Source: Flavobacterium buctense (GTDB taxonomy: Bacteria; Bacteroidota; Bacteroidia; Flavobacteriales; Flavobacteriaceae). Taken from it: DNA of 64,000 bases. Made by a program: the position numbers and the translations under genes. Shown piece by piece: positions 35,713 through 43,100 of this stretch (position 1 is the first letter of the stretch; each line of letters begins with the position of its first letter). The stretch spans positions 62,001-126,000 of the forward strand of contig NZ_JACTAB010000006.1 in assembly GCF_014486695.1 (NCBI RefSeq). The letters are read 5' to 3'. The notes beneath the pieces were generated by a model. The model was not told the origin of the DNA and made no database searches. It was given only the letters and a program-made list of their open reading frames with translations.

Positions 35713-36657
35713 TTAATCTTTTAAATTGATCATTGGTGTAGCATTCCCTAAAGTTGTTTTTGGAAGCTCACCATTCCATTTTTGCGCTTTGATGTATTCA
35801 ACATATAAAGGGGTAAGTTCTCTTTGTTTAAGCTTTAATGCCGCAGCTTCTGAACTCGCTTGAATTACCACTGTGGCACTGTCACCTTTAGCCAATGCAA
35901 TTTTTCGTTGCGCATCTGCTGTTGCGGCCTTAGCTTGTGACTCAGAAGTAATAGCATCTTGAACCGCTAATGCTTTTGCTTTAATAGATTCAACAATACT
36001 TGGTGGTGGCTGTATATTGGTTCTTAATTGTGATATGGTAAACCATTTTCCAACACGTTTATTGGCTTCTACAACAATGGCAGCTTCAAATCCGCTTCGA
36101 TTGTTGAAAATATCATCTATTACCCATTTGTTGGCTACATCACTAACCGCTCCAAGAATAGCAATTTCAAGCCAGCCACCTTCAATGGCTTCTAAGCCAC
36201 CGCTTCTATATGAAGTTCTTAAATTGGTAAACATGTCTGAACTGGTTGCTCTTTTTACAGAATGATTAAAGCTTGGCGAAATATCACATGGGAAACCACC
36301 TTTGGCAATAACACTTTGTTTTTCATATCTGATGGTTCTTTGGTCAAGTGGTATTTGATGAATTTCCTCTGTCCAAGTATTGTATATTTTCCATCCGGAT
36401 ACTTCTTTGATAGTGGATGCTCCTCTTGAATCACCAACAAGATTCACTAATAATCCTTGATAACCGGCTTCAATCTTTTTCATTTCGTAGGGTTGAACGA
36501 AGATAAAAAGTAAGGCTAAAATACTAAAAACAATAGGTTTGTAATTTAATTTTTGAAAATGTCCGTCAATGTTTCTCTCAATAATTTTAAATTTTTTTTG
36601 CGCCCACATGGTACCAAATGCTAGTGCGAAAACTATTAATAATACAACTGTAACCAT
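35713..36657 (-). CDS. Prohibitin-like SPFH-domain membrane protein
   Basis: A 314-residue protein with one or two N-terminal hydrophobic segments (VTVVLLIVFALAFGTMWAQ, PIVFSILALLFIFVQP). An SPFH/Band 7 domain follows (about 65-235; TWTEEIHQIPLDQRTIRYEKQSVIAKGGFPCDISPSFNHSV), then an Ala/Lys/Gln-rich helix (SESQAKAATADAQRKIALAKGDSA). Prohibitins form large membrane rings, often scaffolding FtsH-type proteases. The partner is unknown here. It converges with katG. Confidence 0.9.
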   Translation of the reverse strand: MVTVVLLIVFALAFGTMWAQKKFKIIERNIDGHFQKLNYKPIVFSILALLFIFVQPYEMKKIEAGYQGLLVNLVGDSRGASTIKEVSGWKIYNTWTEEIHQIPLDQRTIRYEKQSVIAKGGFPCDISPSFNHSVKRATSSDMFTNLRTSYRSGGLEAIEGGWLEIAILGAVSDVANKWVIDDIFNNRSGFEAAIVVEANKRVGKWFTISQLRTNIQPPPSIVESIKAKALAVQDAITSESQAKAATADAQRKIALAKGDSATVVIQASSEAAALKLKQRELTPLYVEYIKAQKWNGELPKTTLGNATPMINLKD

Positions 36658-36792
36658 TTTTTTTACGATTTAATTTTTGCCTACTCTTTACAGTTTTCAG
36701 CTTTCTCTGTTTAAATATTATCCAAATTAAATGAAAAGAAATTTCTGATTCAAATTTTTCAAATAAAATTTTAAACAGTTCCCAAAATAGGA

Positions 36793-36820
36793 TAAATAAA
36801 AAAAGCTCCTAGTAGAGCTT
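36793..36820 (-). terminator. Terminator of hemN
   Basis: AAGCTC (36803-36808) pairs with GAGCTT (36815-36820) over a 6-nt loop; read on minus it runs into seven Ts. It lies 48 bp past the hemN stop. Confidence 0.8.
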
Positions 36821-36867
36821 ATAGAATTTTCTTTCCAAGAATTGCTTTAAAAAGTAGTAGGAAAAAT

Positions 36868-38232
36868 CTAAACGGTCATAGAAAACAACTGGTTTTGTGG
36901 TGTTTTGCGTTTCAATCTCAAATCAAAAGCCATACAAATGTTGCGAACAAAAGCTTTCCCTTTTTCAGTTACGACCAAACTATTGGGTTGAATTAGTAAT
37001 AATCCATCGTTTTCCATTTCATGGAGTTGGCGTAATACCTCGGGAAGTTCTCTAAAGTATAAGTTGTCATCTTTCCATGAAGTTTCAAATTGGCACATCA
37101 AGTTAAGAATATGACGGCGAATAATTAAGTCTTCTTCGCTCAACACATGACCACGGTAAACCGGTAATTCATTATTGTTCAAACGGGCATAATAGGTTTC
37201 AAGTTCCTTTTCATTTTGGGCAAAAGCATACCAACTGTCACTAATCGATGAAACACCTAAGCCAATCATTAGTTGTGTTTTCGAAGCCGTATACCCCATA
37301 AAATTGCGGTGAAGTTTTCCGGCTTTAAAGGCTTTGTACATTGCATCGTCTGCTAAGGCAAAGTGATCCATTCCAATTTCATGATACCCTTTTTCTGAGA
37401 GTAATGCTTTACCCACTTCATAGAGTTGGCGTTTTTCATCATCTTTAGGTACATCTTCATCTTTGAATCCTCGTTGGCCATTGCCTTTTATCCAAGGCAC
37501 ATGTGCGTAGCTGTAAAAAGCCAATCGGTTTGGGGAAAGTGAATTGGTTTTTTCAATGGTGTCAATGACATTGTCCAATGTTTGGAACGGCAGGCCGAAA
37601 ACCAAATCATGCGAAATAGAAGTATAGCCTATTTCTTTAGCCCAAAAAGTTACTTTGGCCACATTGTGAAACGGTTGGTTTCTATGAATGGCTGTTTGCA
37701 CTTTTTCGGCATAATCTTGCACGCCAAAACTCACTCTTCTGAAACCTAAATCATAGAGCTTTTGTAAATGTTCTCGGGTTGTGTTATTAGGATGCCCTTC
37801 AAAACTGAATTCGTATTCATTGGCTCTTTTGGCTTTGCGTAGTATTCCGGTAATCAAACGCTCTAAGTTTTCCGGAGAAAAGAAAGTGGGTGTTCCTCCA
37901 CCAAGATGAATCTCTTTGATAATAGGCTTCTCCGAAAATAAATTGCAATACAAATCCCATTCTTTTAAAACAGCTTCAATGTAAGGATGTTCTACCTCGT
38001 GTCGTTTGGTAATTCGTTTGTGGCAACCGCAAAACGTACACAAACTTTCACAAAAAGGCAAATGTATATAGAGACTTATGCCTTCCGAAGTATTACTCTC
38101 TTTGAAACTTTGCAAGAATGTTTGCTGCCATTGGGAATCAGAGAATGATTCTTCATCCCAATAAGGAACTGTCGGATAACTGGTGTATCTCGGACCGGGA
38201 ACGTTATATTTTTGGACTAAAGAAATCGACAT
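36868..38232 (-). CDS. hemN: Oxygen-independent coproporphyrinogen III dehydrogenase HemN
   Basis: A 454-residue radical-SAM enzyme converting coproporphyrinogen III to protoporphyrinogen IX without O2. The cluster motif is CESLCTFCGCHK (CxxxCxxC plus the fourth Cys typical of true HemN, in contrast to HemW). GGTPTFFSPENLERL is the SAM-binding GGTP. The C-terminal HemN_C region holds LIIRRHILNLMCQFETSW. The promoter carries an exact -7 box and a TGA-N6-TCA palindrome, suggesting oxygen control. Length matches true HemN. Confidence 0.95.
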   Translation of the reverse strand: MSISLVQKYNVPGPRYTSYPTVPYWDEESFSDSQWQQTFLQSFKESNTSEGISLYIHLPFCESLCTFCGCHKRITKRHEVEHPYIEAVLKEWDLYCNLFSEKPIIKEIHLGGGTPTFFSPENLERLITGILRKAKRANEYEFSFEGHPNNTTREHLQKLYDLGFRRVSFGVQDYAEKVQTAIHRNQPFHNVAKVTFWAKEIGYTSISHDLVFGLPFQTLDNVIDTIEKTNSLSPNRLAFYSYAHVPWIKGNGQRGFKDEDVPKDDEKRQLYEVGKALLSEKGYHEIGMDHFALADDAMYKAFKAGKLHRNFMGYTASKTQLMIGLGVSSISDSWYAFAQNEKELETYYARLNNNELPVYRGHVLSEEDLIIRRHILNLMCQFETSWKDDNLYFRELPEVLRQLHEMENDGLLLIQPNSLVVTEKGKAFVRNICMAFDLRLKRKTPQNQLFSMTV

Positions 38233-38250
38233 GTTACTACTTTATGAGGA

Positions 38251-38258
38251 CAAAAGTA
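38251..38258 (-). promoter_or_regulatory. -7 box of hemN
   Basis: The minus strand reads TACTTTTG, an exact TAnnTTTG match 18 bp before the hemN ATG. There is no good -33 TTG at 17-23 bp, consistent with a need for an activator. Confidence 0.55.
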
Positions 38259-38280
38259 GTTCGTGTTTTTTCCAATAAAA

Positions 38281-38294
38281 ATGACAATTGTCAT
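38281..38294 (-). promoter_or_regulatory. Perfect palindrome, candidate CRP/FNR-family site upstream of hemN
   Basis: ATGACAATTGTCAT is perfectly symmetrical and has the TGA-N6-TCA core and N4 spacing of FNR-type boxes (TTGAT-N4-ATCAA). Its centre lies about 42 bp upstream of the transcription start inferred from the -7 box, the class II activator position. It could alternatively serve as a short terminator for the gene ending at 38304, since TTTTTATT follows on minus. Confidence 0.5.
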
Positions 38295-38303
38295 ATCGGC
38301 CAA

Positions 38304-39848
38304 TTAATTCCGGATGATTTTGACTACTTGTTGGTCAATCTTAAGAAAATAACTGCACGTAGCAATTTCACTTAAGTTCAGTACCGTTACGTCAGTCGTA
38401 ACATCGAAACTTTTTATGCGTTGTCCCAAAATGGTGAATAATTCGGCCTTACCCCGATAACCATTCGATGAAAATGTCAGTAACTCTTTAGTCGGATTGG
38501 GATAAACTATAAATGAATTTTGAGGATTGATTGGAACTTCTAAGGAAGACTGACTCAATTTGGCCAAAAATGGATAATACTGAAAATCATCTGTTCCTGC
38601 GGTTAAATTATCAAAAGAAATTACGTCATTCGCCATACCGGATATTAGGATGCTTCCATCCGACAAAACACTGATGCCATCGGTTCTGTCTTCAGAACTT
38701 CCACCGGCGGTTTTAGCCCAAAGTACGACTCCTTGTGGGGAATATTTTAAGATTAAAACATCACTGCTGAAACCTAATTGGGTTTGCGAACTCACATTGG
38801 CATTCCATTGAATAGTTCCTTGAGTTTTTCCTGCCATATAAATATTACCTTGATTGTCTAGCGTTAAGAAATTGCGGTGACCAATTTCGGCTCCACCACT
38901 TCCCGGAACTTCTTTTACCCATTGTACTGTTCCCGTTGCATTCAATTTAGCCAAAAAGAAATCGGTACTATTTACCGGACCTTCGCAGGTTATGTTGCCA
39001 ATAGTAAAATTATCAAAAAGGTGTGAACTGAAATAAACTTCATCCGGTGTTCGGGCAATCACCATAGGTTCGGGACAAGTGATGTCTTCTACATAATGCA
39101 TCCATTGCATTTGTCCGGTCGGATTGTATTTAACCAAGTATATATTGTATAAAAAAGGGGCGGGCATAACTGTCCCATTAAAGTTGGCACTTGTTTCAGC
39201 GCAAGAACCAACAGCATAAATGTTACCTTCCGTATCTACACTTACCGCGCTAATTAGTTTTACTTCGCTTTGAGTGATTAGTTGAAGTGTGTTGCCATTG
39301 GCATCTAATTTTTCGATAAAGGAATTTTGATAATCGTCGTAACCAATAAAAACATTTTGTTGACTATCAATGGCAATTGCATTAAAATGTTGGGTAAAAT
39401 CACCCGGGATGACTTTATGCCATTGGAGTTCACCATTAGCATTGAATTTTAACAACAGCGGATTTACGTTTTGTAAATTGTTGGTTAAACTAAAATTGCC
39501 CATTGTAATTGAAGTCAGATAACCTACAGCCAAGTACAGATTTCCGGCATTATCAGTAGCCATCTTATAAGCATGTACATTACCGTTGATGTTTTTAGTA
39601 AAAATTAATGTACCGTTAGCGTCATATTTAAGTAAAGCAAGATTCCCAAATATATCCGTGTAAGGAGTAGCATTATCTTTTAATCCACAGATATAAGTAT
39701 TTCCTTGTTGGTCAGAGGCAGTCGGATAACTAATCATTGCCGGATTAGAAGTAAAAGTAATACTTGGTGTACGCAGCCATTCAAAAGTTTGGGCTGTTAC
39801 AACAAACTGGCCTAAAAGTAAAAGCGTGATTAAGTAATTGTTTTTCAT
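38304..39848 (-). CDS. Secreted SBBP-type beta-propeller protein with T9SS sorting domain
   Basis: A 514-residue protein: signal peptide to LLGQFVVTAQ, then SBBP-like blades of the pattern DxxGNxYxxG (QGNTYICGLKD, NAGNLYLAVGYL, QQNVFIGYDD, EGNIYAVGSCAE, QGNIYMAGKTQG, DGSILISGMAND). A T9SS type A C-terminal domain follows (FIVYPNPTKELLTF, AELFTILGQRIKSF, SYFLKIDQQVVKIIRN). A frame start at 39896 would contain the promoter box at 39874-39881, so I use the ATG at 39848. It is a surface protein of unknown binding target. Confidence 0.9.
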   Translation of the reverse strand: MKNNYLITLLLLGQFVVTAQTFEWLRTPSITFTSNPAMISYPTASDQQGNTYICGLKDNATPYTDIFGNLALLKYDANGTLIFTKNINGNVHAYKMATDNAGNLYLAVGYLTSITMGNFSLTNNLQNVNPLLLKFNANGELQWHKVIPGDFTQHFNAIAIDSQQNVFIGYDDYQNSFIEKLDANGNTLQLITQSEVKLISAVSVDTEGNIYAVGSCAETSANFNGTVMPAPFLYNIYLVKYNPTGQMQWMHYVEDITCPEPMVIARTPDEVYFSSHLFDNFTIGNITCEGPVNSTDFFLAKLNATGTVQWVKEVPGSGGAEIGHRNFLTLDNQGNIYMAGKTQGTIQWNANVSSQTQLGFSSDVLILKYSPQGVVLWAKTAGGSSEDRTDGISVLSDGSILISGMANDVISFDNLTAGTDDFQYYPFLAKLSQSSLEVPINPQNSFIVYPNPTKELLTFSSNGYRGKAELFTILGQRIKSFDVTTDVTVLNLSEIATCSYFLKIDQQVVKIIRN

Positions 39849-39873
39849 GATTTTGTACTTGATGATTGCCAAA

Positions 39874-39881
39874 CAAAGATA
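39874..39881 (-). promoter_or_regulatory. -7 box for the SBBP/T9SS gene
   Basis: The minus strand reads TATCTTTG, an exact -7 match 25 bp upstream of the chosen ATG. Confidence 0.5.
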
Positions 39882-40055
39882 CAGAAAACTCAACAAGGTT
39901 GGTTAATTAATAGGTTGACTTGTGGTATACATGAAAAAGGAAATCGTTTGTAAAGTTAATTTAAACAGACTTTTAGGTAGCTAACAATTAAGCCACATTG
40001 AAGCTGTAATGCTTAATAAAGCAATGACTTTAAAATTACTCTATGTTCAGTTATA

Positions 40056-40088
40056 AATAAAAAAAAGGCACTCCGTAAGGAATGCCTT
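40056..40088 (-). terminator. Terminator of the giant T9SS gene
   Basis: AAGGCA..CC (40065-40074) pairs with GG..TGCCTT (40079-40088) over a 4-nt loop; on minus an eight-T run follows. It lies 20 bp past the stop. Confidence 0.88.
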
Positions 40089-40108
40089 CTTTGTCAAAAC
40101 TAATTGCT

Positions 40109-43100
40109 TTATCGTTTTACGACACGAAGAGTTTTTACTTCTTCCCCTTGAGAAACTACAATATTATAAACTCCCGAAGGATATCTTTCTCCGATAGTTG
40201 TGTTTTCTAGGTCGTTAACTTTTACGACTCTTTGCTCTACTAATCTGCCTACCATGTCATATACTTTGATAGCAATAGCTTCAATGTTAGTGGTTTTAAC
40301 ATTAATCAGGAAGTTTTCAGTATAAGGATTCGGATAAGCAGTAGCATTAAATGGCAGCTCTATTTCGGCTTTCGCTGATGGTGGTGTAGTTATGCTACAA
40401 TCTTTATCATAAGGAACAAAAGTTCCATACAATTGCATTGAGACAGCAACACTATATACAGTATTAGGTTGTAATCCTGTAAACATACTTAGCGTAAAAC
40501 TTGGAGTTGCACTATCTTGATATTGTTGGTAATCTAAGACACCAAATTCATCATAATGCGTCAACAAGAAGCGGTAAAGTGTTGCTCCGGCAAATGGCGT
40601 AGCATTAATCACTTGGGTATAACTACTAGCCACCAATTCACATTGAGATGATATTATAGAGCTTGTAGGCGGTTGTGGTGTGAAGATGGAACATACTTGT
40701 CCAAATTGTGACCAAGCTGTGATATTAGCTAATTTAATCTTAATTTGAACAGCTACTTTATATTCTGTAGCATAGGTTAAGAAACCTACTGGAACCGTTA
40801 GCATGGTCAAATTAAAGTTCGGCAAATTACGCTCACCGGTGTAATAGTATATTCCAGGCGCATCGGCACGAGCCACTCTAAAACGATACGTTATTGCAGA
40901 ATTTACCGCATTAGCATTGATGGTAGAATTCATAAACAATAGGGTTGAACCACATTGTGAATTAACCACTTTTGTTGTTGCCACGTTAGTGGTGGTCAAT
41001 GTACAAACAGAACCATTATAACCTTGTACTTCTCCATTAACAATAGCTGCTACTTGAATAGAGTAGGATGTGCCATATGCGTAAATGTCGGTATCTGTCA
41101 GTTTGAAATGATGTTGAACTGTATCAACGTAATCAACTTGTCCTGTGGATAAATTAGTCACTTTAAAGCGGTAACCGATAACAAATCCTTCGCCTAAATA
41201 AATTTCTGTACAATTAATGGTATTGTTCAAACCATGATTAATACCGCCACAACTAGGAGAAAGTACATGAACTACAATTAGGGGATGACCGTCATATAAT
41301 GTACCATTACAATTGTTGTCGATATTATCAAAAGGAATTTCGGCAACACCAGGATTGATATCAAAAACCCCATCATTACAATCATCATCATTTACAGAAT
41401 AGTTAGATTCCGGAGGTGTGTCTCCGTCTACGGCACACAATTGAATCGCAGTAGAACCTTCGGCACCATAACCATCACCATCACCATCTACAAAGAACGG
41501 GAAAGTTTCATGTCGGTCGGCCAAAGTATCATCACAATCGGTTCCGTCAACACTATATCCTTCTGGGGCATTGTTAGCATCGTCAGAACATAACAGAATT
41601 GACGGGCCGGCTCCATAATCATCATCATCATTATCCGCAAAGAAGGGATATGTCAGATAAACAATCACTGTTGTAGTGGCTGAGTTTTCTTGTAAACAAA
41701 CACCACTTTGTATTACCGCTCTAAACTGTGTAGTTTCGGCTAACGGTCCTGAAGTATAATTGGTTGTGTTGTTTGCAATAGGATCCCAACTTAAGAATGG
41801 GAATATTGAGCTTTCCCAACGCAATATAGTACCCGTGTGTCCTGACAGCGTCAATAAAGCACTCGTTTCTCCCGGACAAATTGAGGTTCCGCCACTTACT
41901 GCACCGCCAACGGTTGTTGGATTTACGTTAACACTTCCGCTAACAGAATTAGTTCCATCCCAAAAGTATCCTCCACCATTAGTAAACCCACCATATTGCC
42001 ATAAACAACCATTTAGTCGGTAACGGAAAGTATAGTAATAAGTACCACTGCTCGGCGGCGTGAAATTATAATAATATTCGTCATTAGCAAATCCACCACC
42101 AAATTGATTAAAGGAAGCGGTACTCCAATTTGACCAACCTGAAGGGTTAGTATTGGTGGTACTATAGCCAAACTGAACATCTATTCCGGCACCTTGAGAA
42201 CCTCCGCCCGGAGTTACGCCCGCCTCATAAACTTGTCCGTAAGCAGTCATGCTCGAACCTTGACAAATGGTTGCGTTTGGTGGCCATTGTAAGTTAGCCC
42301 AATCCAAAGATTGAACGGTCAATACACCACTTACATAATTGGTACCATCCCAAGTACCACCATCCCATTGTTGGAATCCTCCATATTGCCAAGTACAACC
42401 ATTTTGTCGGTATCTAAAAGTATAATAATAAGTACCGGGAACGTTTGAACTAAAGTCATAATAGTATTCATCATTATTTGGACCGCCACCATATTGATTA
42501 AACAAGGTAGGGAACCAATTAGACCATCCTGAAGGATTGGTGTTAGTGCTACTGTAACCGAATTGCACTTCAATGTTTGCCCCTTGTTGGCCAATAACAG
42601 TGGTTACATTTGGCTCATAAACTTGTCCGTAAGCAGTAAAACTACCGCCGGGACAAATAGTAGCATTAGGAGGCCATTGTAAGTTAACATGATCTAGTAA
42701 ATCCACCGTAACTGTAAAGGTACAACTTGCGGTATTGCCATGACCGTCATCAGCAGTAGCCGTAACAGTTGTAGTGCCAACGGCAAATAGTGAACCCGAT
42801 GCCGGGCTGTAACTAATTGTAGCTGTTCCGCAATTATCTGAAGCTGAAGCTGCAAAAGTAACTACAGCACCACACGAACCGGGATCCATATCAACATTAA
42901 TATTAGCCGGACAAGTAATAGTTGGCGCTTCTGTATCATTAACAGTTACCGTTTGATTACAGGAAGCCGTATTACCGGAAGCATCAGTTGCTGTCCAGGT
43001 TACAGTTGTATTTCCAAACGGGAAGGTTGGAGGAGCATTGTTGCTGATGAATTGACGATTGATTGAGATGTCATCAATAATGAATCCAACGGTACCACCC

